Origin: Candidatus Woesearchaeota archaeon
Lineage (GTDB): Archaea; Nanoarchaeota; Nanoarchaeia; UBA10117; ARS21
Length of the DNA: 7,363 bases
Assembly: GCA_002686215.1 (NCBI GenBank)
Contig: NZAU01000179.1
Span: 1-7,363, forward strand
Direction of reading: 5' to 3'
Positions within the stretch are counted from its first letter, which is position 1. Each line of letters opens with the position of its first letter. The notes under the pieces were generated by a model that was not told the DNA's origin, did not search any database, and saw only the letters and a program-made list of their open reading frames with translations. The translations under genes were made by a program, and so were the position numbers. Shown one piece after another: positions 1-5,420 of this stretch.

Positions 1-558
1 ACCTACACATGACATAGCAGTTCTCACACATGGGCCTGCACCACCTAAATCAAGTCCATAATCGTTTATTTCATCAAAAAAGTGTTGAGTATTTTCCGTT
101 GTAGAACCGATAAACATAATGTTACCTGTTTGACCATGAAAGGTTACTAAACCAGAACCATGTTTTTCCCATGAATCTGCTAAACCTCTTAATGCCTCTG
201 TTGTATAATAATTGCCTGCTGGAGGTTGTACTCTTAATGTATGAAACTCTTTTGATTCTGGAAATTCATTTCCGACTTCAGAAAATCTAGGTATAATACC
301 ACCACCATAACCATAGACTGATACTGTACCGCCTTTCCAATAACCCTTTCTAGTTTCATAAGAGTGTTCTAACTGACCTAATAAGTCATTAGTCATCTTA
401 TTAATTCTTTCTTCAGGATGTTTATCTCTTAATGTTTTGATACCTGAAATAAAAGAAGGCCATGGACCATTCTCTAGTTCATCTAACATAGGCGTTTCGT
501 GTTTTGTAATACCTATACTTGACTTAAAGTTTTTTATTTCTTCTTCTTTTACTGACAT
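1..558 (-). CDS. dsrA: Dissimilatory sulfite reductase alpha subunit, N-terminal part (partial)
   Basis: This gene begins at the ATG at 558 and runs open through 186 codons off the left window edge, so the C-terminal half (the family is about 410-440 residues) is not seen. The translation reads as DsrA throughout: GPWPSFISGIK (residues 31-41), LLGQLEHSYETRKGYWKGG (59-77), GGGIIPRFSEVGNEFPESK (85-103), HTLRVQPPAG (106-115), FHGQTGNIMFIG (140-151) and GGAGPCVRTAMSCVG (172-186). C184 matches the first siroheme-[4Fe-4S] cysteine of the family; the others lie beyond the edge. DsrA pairs with DsrB in the cytoplasm and interconverts sulfite and sulfide. The sequence recalls sulfur-oxidiser (reverse) DsrA, such as that of Allochromatium, more than that of sulfate reducers; this is from memory, not an alignment. 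Its start overlaps the dsrC stop as TAATG, with only a weak Shine-Dalgarno, so translation is probably coupled to dsrC. No dsrB lies within the window. Confidence 0.95.
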   Translation of the reverse strand, partial: MSVKEEEIKNFKSSIGITKHETPMLDELENGPWPSFISGIKTLRDKHPEERINKMTNDLLGQLEHSYETRKGYWKGGTVSVYGYGGGIIPRFSEVGNEFPESKEFHTLRVQPPAGNYYTTEALRGLADSWEKHGSGLVTFHGQTGNIMFIGSTTENTQHFFDEINDYGLDLGGAGPCVRTAMSCVG

Positions 559-887
559 TATACACAACCTGTTGGTTTAGGTAATCCTGCAAATTTACAT
601 GCCTGTTTACCAGGTCCATACGGAAATAACTCGTATAGATATTTACTATTACCTTTATCTTTTCCTAATTTTTTTCCTACTGCCTTTGTTAATACTCTAA
701 CAGCAGGTGCAATTTGATATTCTTCGTAATACTCACGGAGAAAATTAATTATCTCCCAATGGTCTTCTGATAAATCAATACCATCTTCTTTTGCCATTAC
801 TGTTGCAACATCTTTTTCCCAATCATTTAGATTAGCAAGATATCCTTCTTCATCTACTTCTAATTGTTTACCATTTATTTCTAACAT
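558..887 (-). CDS. dsrC: DsrC sulfur-carrier protein (DsrC/TusE family)
   Basis: This is a complete 109-residue DsrC, the usual family length. The diagnostic C-terminal arm is intact: GPGKQACKFAGLPKPTGCV at 91-109, with Cys97 and the penultimate Cys108 eleven residues apart. These two cysteines define true DsrC rather than TusE-like or single-cysteine relatives, and in the family they carry sulfur as a trisulfide between DsrAB, the DsrEFH relay and the membrane DsrMKJOP complex. Other family signatures are VDEEGYLANLNDW (11-23), HWEIINFLREYYEEYQIAP (43-61) and LTKAVGKKLGKDKGNSKYLY (66-85). The protein acts in the cytoplasm. It starts one base after the stop of the upstream gene, whose last codons supply the GGGG Shine-Dalgarno, and its stop overlaps the dsrA start. 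It therefore appears to be the middle gene of a coupled operon. The upstream promoters suggest early and late expression. The host likely has its own copy, so this gene would boost or replace the host sulfur carrier. Confidence 0.97.
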   Translation of the reverse strand: MLEINGKQLEVDEEGYLANLNDWEKDVATVMAKEDGIDLSEDHWEIINFLREYYEEYQIAPAVRVLTKAVGKKLGKDKGNSKYLYELFPYGPGKQACKFAGLPKPTGCV

Positions 888-888
888 A

Positions 889-2100
889 TTAACCCCAATT
901 TTTATCCATTGTAAAGTTTGCTCGACTAAATTCTAGTCTATCAACAAGTTTGACTGCACCAGCGCCTCTGTCTACTGCGACAAAACCCTCAGGTGCGGTG
1001 ACCTTGTACCCATTTGATGTTTTTAGAAAGTGTCCTATACTTTGTATTTGTGATAGTTTACTTACTAAAAAATTCTTTGCTCTTGCTAAACTAACATGAC
1101 TTGCAATCGCCATATATAATGCACTTTGATTCTTGTCTATAAATTTTAAATTGTCTTTTTTCGCCTGTATAAATTTTTGTTTACCTGCGACTGTCTTTCT
1201 AGCAGCTATTTCTGCATTAATAAAGTTCTCATAATAATCTCTAAATTGTCCTTGTAGTGTTTTAACTTTGCCCATACCACCTGTACTATTTCTAATTACA
1301 GAATTAAAAAATGTTTTTAATCTATAGCCTACTGATGTTGAATCAGTACTGTTCATTTTATCTAACATAGGACCTGCTTTAGATAATGAACCTTGTGCCA
1401 TTCTAATTAGTGAATCAAAACTAGTTAGTTCTGATGATGTAAATTTAGATGAGCCTGATGTATCTTTATAACCTGCTGAGGCAAGATAAACATTTCTGCC
1501 ACCCCCACCTGTAACTGTTCCGAATCCTGCTCTCATATCTTCTATTTTTGTGCCTGAATATTTTGTATGAAAGACAATACCTAGTTTTGCATTTGAAATC
1601 TTTTTGCCTATTGATGAATTTGTAGGCATTGCATATGTAATTGTGTTAGGTGTAAATGTAATCATAGGTTCGCCATCTATTGTTTGTATACTTTTATCAC
1701 CTGATGTAAATAATAAATCACCTTGATAGACACCATTAGTAACAATTCTACGGAGATATGTTAAACATGCTGATAGTTTTTCTGCAACAACACCTGAATG
1801 ATTTCTTCTGATGTCTGCACTTGTGTAATTAATTTTAGGTACTTTATTAAATACTGACTTAGTACCTACAAAGAATCTGCCGTTCTCTGGATTTATGCCA
1901 CAGATAATTGCTGGGGCACCATCCCACTTAACAGTCATATTGACTTTTCTACTTGACTTACCAGCTAGCATGTTGCGAATTGCAACAAGAAAATTTACAG
2001 CATTTTGCCCACCTTTTGAACCTTCATCTATAATCTGGTCCTCTAGATGTTCTAAATGTTTATTCTTTGCTTTGGTTTGAAAACCTTTAAAACTAAACAT
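889..2100 (-). CDS. Marine T4-like phage conserved protein (DUF6267-like), possible nucleotidyltransferase/ligase fold
   Basis: This is a 403-residue protein of a type I recognise from marine T4-like phages (probably DUF6267, recalled and not searched). Its function is unknown. The conserved N-terminal block HLEHLEDQIIDEG (15-27) is followed by VNMTVKWDGAPAI (53-65) and FFVGTKSVFNK (76-86), then YQGDLLFT (125-132), and near the C-terminus PEGFVAV (370-376) and KLVDRLEFSRANF (384-396). Read together these resemble the nucleotidyltransferase motifs of DNA and RNA ligases: motif I KxDG at K58, a GDLLF segment like motif III, EGFV like motif IV and a lysine-led motif V. The stretch between motifs III and IV, about 240 residues, is much longer than in ligases and would have to be an insertion, so the ligase reading is an inference. 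The start has a clear GGGAG Shine-Dalgarno four bases upstream. It is the first gene after the tandem promoters and precedes dsrC by one base, so it heads the operon that carries the sulfur genes. Confidence 0.85.
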   Translation of the reverse strand: MFSFKGFQTKAKNKHLEHLEDQIIDEGSKGGQNAVNFLVAIRNMLAGKSSRKVNMTVKWDGAPAIICGINPENGRFFVGTKSVFNKVPKINYTSADIRRNHSGVVAEKLSACLTYLRRIVTNGVYQGDLLFTSGDKSIQTIDGEPMITFTPNTITYAMPTNSSIGKKISNAKLGIVFHTKYSGTKIEDMRAGFGTVTGGGGRNVYLASAGYKDTSGSSKFTSSELTSFDSLIRMAQGSLSKAGPMLDKMNSTDSTSVGYRLKTFFNSVIRNSTGGMGKVKTLQGQFRDYYENFINAEIAARKTVAGKQKFIQAKKDNLKFIDKNQSALYMAIASHVSLARAKNFLVSKLSQIQSIGHFLKTSNGYKVTAPEGFVAVDRGAGAVKLVDRLEFSRANFTMDKNWG

Positions 2101-2141
2101 GTGTCTCCCAATTGTTCCATATATATAACAAATCCATAAAT

Positions 2142-2164
2142 GTACTGTTCACTTAACACAGTAC
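2142..2164 (-). repeat. Hairpin beside the late promoter, in the leader of the dsrC-dsrA operon
   Basis: A perfect 7-bp inverted repeat (GTACTGT at 2142-2148 and ACAGTAC at 2158-2164) encloses a 9-base loop. It directly abuts the TATAAATA box at 2165-2172, spanning the expected late transcription start near 2159. In the longer transcript from the sigma70 promoter it would fold close to the 5' end; in the late transcript it would be cut short. It could be an mRNA-stabilising hairpin or an operator at the late promoter. The repeat is directly visible; its role is inferred. Confidence 0.5.
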
Positions 2165-2172
2165 TATTTATA
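2165..2172 (-). promoter_or_regulatory. T4-type late promoter upstream of the DUF6267-dsrC-dsrA operon
   Basis: The minus strand reads TATAAATA exactly, the T4 late promoter box recognised by the phage gp55-type sigma factor. Transcription would begin near 2159, giving a leader of about 59 bases before the ATG at 2100. The surrounding bases, AAGTTATAAATAGTA, are identical at a second site near 5413-5420, which supports a shared signal rather than chance. Confidence 0.75.
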
Positions 2173-2187
2173 ACTTTGCCATCTTAT

Positions 2188-2216
2188 ATTATATGGTATA
2201 TTGAGACAATTGTCAA
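2188..2216 (-). promoter_or_regulatory. Perfect consensus sigma70 promoter for the DUF6267-dsrC-dsrA operon
   Basis: On the minus strand the -35 box TTGACA (2211-2216) and the -10 box TATAAT (2188-2193) are separated by exactly 17 bases, the ideal host housekeeping promoter. Transcription should begin near 2181, about 80 bases before the ATG at 2100. The -35 box contains the TGA stop of the upstream oxygenase gene. A 10-bp perfect palindrome, GACAATTGTC (2205-2214), overlaps the -35 and could be an operator. Both this promoter and the one at 4112-4140 read GCTTGACA at the -35, suggesting a shared phage early promoter type. Confidence 0.85.
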
Positions 2217-2794
2217 GCTATTTTTATGTTGAAAGCTAGTGATATTCTTGGTATATCTGTCTTATTTTCATCTACCCAATGTGGAATGTGAGATGGAAAC
2301 ATAATAAAATCATTGTCTTTTGGATGATAGATATGACCCTCTGTATTATATGCATTATAATCGGTGTATCTATACTCATATTGTTGAATCATGGGGTCTG
2401 GATTTTTGAATCCTATAGGTGTATTACTATCAGTTTTGATAAAATATATTCCTGCAAAATCTGTGTTAGGGTGTATATGTGGCATATTTAAATGACCTTT
2501 TCTATTAATATTAATCCAACATTGACCTATTGATATTTGTTTATCTGAATGATAATTCATAGCAACACACACGCCTTTAATTTCAGGTATAATTAATTCT
2601 ATCAATTCTTTATATAATGGTTCTTTTTCTATTGATAAAAAGGGTGTTTGATGACCACCTATATTACTTACATTTCTGCCTGATTCATACTTCTCATGAT
2701 GATATGCATATTTTTCTAATTTAGGAACCATGTGTCTAGTAGAATCTAGATTACATGTAAATAAAGGTGTTTTAAAGATATCAATAATGTTCAT
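2213..2794 (-). CDS. 2OG-Fe(II) oxygenase family protein (marine phage type)
   Basis: This 193-residue protein belongs to the small 2-oxoglutarate/Fe(II)-dependent oxygenases common in marine T4-like phages (TIGR02466-like, from recall). The core pattern is WININRKGHLNMPHIHPNTD (93-112), then FAGIYFIK (113-120), a GFKNPDP turn (128-134), and FIMFPSHIPHWV (163-174) followed by RISLAFN (183-189). Likely iron ligands are H106 or H108, possibly D112, and H172; R183 fits the residue that holds 2-oxoglutarate. The substrate is unknown; members may hydroxylate proteins or small molecules. No Shine-Dalgarno is visible before the ATG. The leader instead holds the perfect hairpin at 2805-2827, so translation may depend on that structure or on reinitiation after the alkB-like gene 50 bases upstream. 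No promoter of its own is seen, so it is probably transcribed with the alkB-like gene. AT-rich base composition matches the phage neighbours. Confidence 0.88.
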   Translation of the reverse strand: MNIIDIFKTPLFTCNLDSTRHMVPKLEKYAYHHEKYESGRNVSNIGGHQTPFLSIEKEPLYKELIELIIPEIKGVCVAMNYHSDKQISIGQCWININRKGHLNMPHIHPNTDFAGIYFIKTDSNTPIGFKNPDPMIQQYEYRYTDYNAYNTEGHIYHPKDNDFIMFPSHIPHWVDENKTDIPRISLAFNIKIA

Positions 2795-2804
2795 AATTTT
2801 TGTA

Positions 2805-2827
2805 GGAGAGGTCTAGATGACCTCTCC
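2805..2827 (-). other. Perfect stem-loop between the alkB-like and oxygenase genes
   Basis: A 9-bp perfect stem (GGAGAGGTC at 2805-2813 and GACCTCTCC at 2819-2827) has a 5-base loop, and two more A-T pairs are possible past a bulged C. It lies 17 bases after the alkB-like stop and 10 bases before the ATG of the next gene. On the transcribed minus strand it is followed by ACAAAAATT, not a U-run, so a classic intrinsic terminator is not supported. It may mark the 3' end of the alkB-like mRNA by protecting or processing it, or it may affect translation of the next gene. Confidence 0.65.
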
Positions 2828-2844
2828 CTAGATATAAAATCTAT

Positions 2845-4074
2845 TTATCTTTTTGCGGAACGGAGACCTAAGTCTACATTACCAGCGTCTGCAAGAATAT
2901 CGCCTGCGAAAGGTGTTCCTTCGTACCCTACTTCAGCGTTGATTCTTTTTGCAATTGCTCTTTCTTCATCAGTTGCAAAGTGTTCATCCCATGCAGCTAA
3001 TCTTTTTCTCATGTACCAGTGCCATATTGGTGGTACTAGTGCAATGAAGAAGACCACGAAATAACCCCAACCTGTGTTAGGACATCCGACATTTTCAAGT
3101 TCCCAAAAATGAGTTTCTCCTCTGTCATGATGGTCTGCTTGTCTGCCGATTTCAATAAAGAACCATGCTGTGAAAGCAGTACTGTTATCCCAATTGTGTC
3201 TGTAATCAATTGGTTGGTCTTTTACACGGATTAATCCGTAGTGTTCTAGATAGTTAAGTGCTTCTAGTTCAAAGTTTGAGATACCCCAAATTGTTGCTAG
3301 ACATGCCATACCTACCCAACCACCAGCGGCAAAGAATAATGCGACTGTTGGAACTGCCATTAGATATCCTCGTATCCAACGGTTTTGCCATGAAATGAAT
3401 GATACACCCATTCTTGATAGTCTTTCTTTTTCCATGTTGAATAAGAATTTAGATTGACCTAGATATGAAAGTGGATAGTGACCATAGATTGTACGACCTC
3501 TTGGTGCCGTAGCAGGGTCATCTTCACTTGCAAGTTCTAAGTGATGATTGTATACATGAGCATAGCAGAAATGTGCTGAACCAGATAATGCCATCATCAA
3601 TCTAGAAATTGTAAAACCGAATCCTTTAGTATGAGATAACTCATGTCCGTAAATGATTCCGATTCCGATAAAGATACCAGATGATAATGTAGCACCTATC
3701 AAGTTAAGACCTGATATGCCTTCTGTCATTGTGATAACACCAGGAATGATTTCCATGATAACTGCACCTTCAGCTCCACCTAGTGCCATGTAAGAGTAAA
3801 CTCTCCATGCCATGACTAGTTGGAAAAGAACAAATACAGGTAGCATGAAATACATTGTTAGGTTTTGAAAAGTAGACCAACCTCTTGTGTTGCCTTCTTC
3901 ATCAGTACCTACGCCTGTTGTTTCAAACTTAGTAGCGATATCTACTAGCAAACCTACGAATAGCAATGCTACTCCTAACCATGCCATGATACCCCCTACT
4001 AGAACGCCAGCGCCTGCAACGACAATTAATATCGGTGCTAGCATGTAGCGTGCATTAAGTAAAAAGTTTCCCAT
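2845..4074 (-). CDS. AlkB/XylM-type membrane di-iron hydroxylase (alkane 1-monooxygenase-like)
   Basis: This 409-residue integral membrane protein has the usual AlkB length. Hydrophobic segments lie at about 12-44 (probably two helices), 74-90, 121-142, 236-268, 298-309 and 335-352. Histidine box 1 is HELSH (144-148) and box 2 is HVYNHH (173-178), followed by the AlkB-like ASEDDPATAPRG. The NYLEHYG motif (274-280) separates the AlkB/XylM group from ordinary fatty acid desaturases. Box 3 is RQADHH (311-316), where AlkB has RHSDHH: the first histidine is glutamine, and H322 lies nearby. Known members hydroxylate alkanes or methyl groups at the inner membrane using O2 and rubredoxin electrons. 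No rubredoxin is seen here, and the substrate is unknown. The start at 4074 is chosen for its AGGAGG Shine-Dalgarno nine bases upstream; an in-frame ATG at 4155 lies upstream of the promoter. In the blocks I counted, GC is about 37-53%, against 27-35% nearby, suggesting recent acquisition. It has its own promoter. Confidence 0.9.
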   Translation of the reverse strand: MGNFLLNARYMLAPILIVVAGAGVLVGGIMAWLGVALLFVGLLVDIATKFETTGVGTDEEGNTRGWSTFQNLTMYFMLPVFVLFQLVMAWRVYSYMALGGAEGAVIMEIIPGVITMTEGISGLNLIGATLSSGIFIGIGIIYGHELSHTKGFGFTISRLMMALSGSAHFCYAHVYNHHLELASEDDPATAPRGRTIYGHYPLSYLGQSKFLFNMEKERLSRMGVSFISWQNRWIRGYLMAVPTVALFFAAGGWVGMACLATIWGISNFELEALNYLEHYGLIRVKDQPIDYRHNWDNSTAFTAWFFIEIGRQADHHDRGETHFWELENVGCPNTGWGYFVVFFIALVPPIWHWYMRKRLAAWDEHFATDEERAIAKRINAEVGYEGTPFAGDILADAGNVDLGLRSAKR

Positions 4075-4083
4075 TAGATTTTT

Positions 4084-4089
4084 CCTCCT
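4084..4089 (-). promoter_or_regulatory. Strong ribosome binding site of the alkB-like gene
   Basis: The minus strand reads AGGAGG nine bases before the ATG at 4074. It is the strongest Shine-Dalgarno in the window and decides the start against the in-frame ATG at 4155. Confidence 0.85.
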
Positions 4090-4106
4090 ATCTATATGAG
4101 TTATTA

Positions 4107-4185
4107 ATTGGATTATATCGTAAGGAACTAAAAATGTCAAGCCTATTCTGAACATTTTTAGAGGGACGATATTCCTTAATCCAAT
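4107..4185. repeat. Bulged inverted repeat spanning the alkB-like promoter
   Basis: The plus-strand segments ATTGGAT (4107-4113) and TAAGGAA (4121-4127) are the reverse complement of the continuous 14-mer TTCCTTAATCCAAT at 4172-4185, interrupted by the 7 bases TATATCG (4114-4120). The interrupted arm overlaps the -10 box and the whole repeat brackets the promoter, with 44 bases between the arms. ATCGT/ACGAT words recur at 4117-4121, 4166-4170 and 4184-4188. It could be a two-site operator for a repressor or activator. It is visible in sequence but has no known counterpart that I recognise. Confidence 0.45.
4112..4140 (-). promoter_or_regulatory. Perfect consensus sigma70 promoter for the alkB-like gene
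   Basis: On the minus strand, -35 TTGACA (4135-4140) and -10 TATAAT (4112-4117) are separated by exactly 17 bases. Transcription would start near 4105, leaving a leader of about 30 bases that carries the AGGAGG site. It matches the promoter at 2188-2216 in both boxes, in spacing and in the GC preceding the -35. With no perfect alternative seen elsewhere in the gene-dense replication block, this looks like an early, host-polymerase promoter assigned to this gene and perhaps to the oxygenase after it. Confidence 0.87.
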
Positions 4186-4257
4186 CGTATGTTATATTTA
4201 GTAAAGTTAAAACTTGTGCTTTGAATTATTTTTTGTGTTTCACTTTATAATAATATA

Positions 4258-5406
4258 CTAATATATTTTTATGAAAGGTCCGTTTAAATTACTAAATTCT
4301 TTTTTAGCGCCATAGTACAATGTTGATAGCCATTCTTTAAATTTTTTCTTCTGTGAAATTTTATAATATATTTCAATATATCTTAATGTAAATAATTTAG
4401 ATGTAATTCTTCCTAAAGCATTTCTATCTTTACCACAATTTTTTAATCCGTGTTTTAAGTTTTTTTCAAAACTAGATTTTTTATCACCCAACTCAAATGG
4501 AAAATCCCAATCTACTTTTTCACCATCTATTTTATAGTCTTTAATTTTATTATAAAAGTCTACCCAAAAATTTATTTGTGTGCTACTAAAATGTCCATCT
4601 GTGCTTATCATGGGGTCTTGTACTACTGAAAGTGGTCTTTCTAATCCTATATCTGCCAGAAATGGTTCGATTGCCTTTGTTGAAACTTTACCTAGTTTTG
4701 CACCACCACCTTTAGGTGTTAAATCTGTTTGAGGTCCTGTTGTTGGTTTACTATACCTAAAACTTCTTATCTGCACACCAATCTCATCATTATCAGCAAA
4801 AAATCTAAATGAAAATTCTCCTGTATCAAACAAAGGAGGATTTGTCATATCTAAATCACATTTTAGACTTTGTGGTTTTAATTTAAATTCTACTGTTTTA
4901 TTTTCTCCCATATTTGCCTCTTCAAGTTTTGCCTCTTTAGCAGTTTTTGTAAGGCCTTTTAATGATATGGGTATCATATCTTTTTTAGTTAATAACTCTG
5001 CCATGTATATGTTCAATTGAATTAATTTTTCATCTTCTGGTACTGAAAGGTCTGCTATTTTTTGAATCTTCTTTTTTATTGTGTCTTCTTTATTTGTCTT
5101 TACCATTATTATATCCATAGGATTCCATCTGTCTTTTGTAGACACACCCATTTTTTGTGCAGCTAGTTTTTCAATAAATGGCATGATACCTTTATCTCTA
5201 CTATATGTGTATCCTTTATTATTGCCTAGATATTTTTTTAGTGCTTGTGCTTGTAATTGATAAAAAGTAAACCAGGTCGCTGGCATATCTTCATAAGCAT
5301 TTTTTTCAATGTATTGAATTGTAGGCTCTTTTCCTTTTTCGATTACACTTTCAAAGAATAATCTAGAACCGTTCTCTTGTTTTTTAGTATCTCTAGCGTC
5401 TGCCAT
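4258..5406 (-). CDS. Conserved phage hypothetical protein, possibly PD-(D/E)XK nuclease-like
   Basis: I do not recognise this 382-residue protein with confidence. It is soluble and lysine-rich, without signal peptide or membrane segments. Two conserved-looking blocks stand out: RWNPMDIIMVK (93-103) and IPISLKGLTK (145-154). An acidic residue (D98) in a strand followed by a strand ending SLK (148-150) is the layout of some restriction-like PD-(D/E)XK nucleases with an SxK in place of ExK. That reading is a weak inference. A glycine-rich KGGGAKLGKV (232-241) and a basic C-terminus (KHGLKNCGKDRNALGR, 318-333) could contact nucleic acid. It follows the helicase by nine bases, with no Shine-Dalgarno, and a late promoter box lies just six bases before its ATG, so a late transcript would be almost leaderless. 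This start is chosen because the next methionine in frame is at residue 41. Its GC content is low (27% in one 60-base block counted), like the core phage genes. Confidence 0.75.
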   Translation of the reverse strand: MADARDTKKQENGSRLFFESVIEKGKEPTIQYIEKNAYEDMPATWFTFYQLQAQALKKYLGNNKGYTYSRDKGIMPFIEKLAAQKMGVSTKDRWNPMDIIMVKTNKEDTIKKKIQKIADLSVPEDEKLIQLNIYMAELLTKKDMIPISLKGLTKTAKEAKLEEANMGENKTVEFKLKPQSLKCDLDMTNPPLFDTGEFSFRFFADNDEIGVQIRSFRYSKPTTGPQTDLTPKGGGAKLGKVSTKAIEPFLADIGLERPLSVVQDPMISTDGHFSSTQINFWVDFYNKIKDYKIDGEKVDWDFPFELGDKKSSFEKNLKHGLKNCGKDRNALGRITSKLFTLRYIEIYYKISQKKKFKEWLSTLYYGAKKEFSNLNGPFIKIY

Positions 5407-5412
5407 ACATAC

Positions 5413-5420
5413 TATTTATA
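5413..5420 (-). promoter_or_regulatory. T4-type late promoter box abutting the 382-aa gene
   Basis: The minus strand reads TATAAATA exactly, inside AAGTTATAAATAGTA, the same 15-mer as at the 2165-2172 site. It overlaps the TAA stop of the helicase gene. With the usual late promoter spacing, transcription would begin at about 5407, one base before the ATG at 5406, giving a leaderless mRNA. It could instead serve mainly distal genes. Confidence 0.6.

Noticed and set aside
1895..2080. Plus-strand open frame of 61 codons
   Set aside because: It lies fully inside the DUF6267-like gene on the other strand, which shows conserved motifs, and has no ribosome site or family resemblance.
2279..2491. 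Plus-strand open frame of 70 codons
   Set aside because: It is antisense to the 2OG-Fe(II) oxygenase, whose motifs support the minus strand; its hydrophobic look comes from the AT-rich complement.
2805..2827. Stem-loop as a Rho-independent terminator
   Set aside because: No run of T follows the stem on either strand, so the hairpin is kept as an unassigned structure.
4075..4155. N-terminal extension of the alkB-like protein from the ATG at 4155
   Set aside because: This start lies upstream of the -35 box, so the expected transcript lacks it, and the start at 4074 has a strong AGGAGG.
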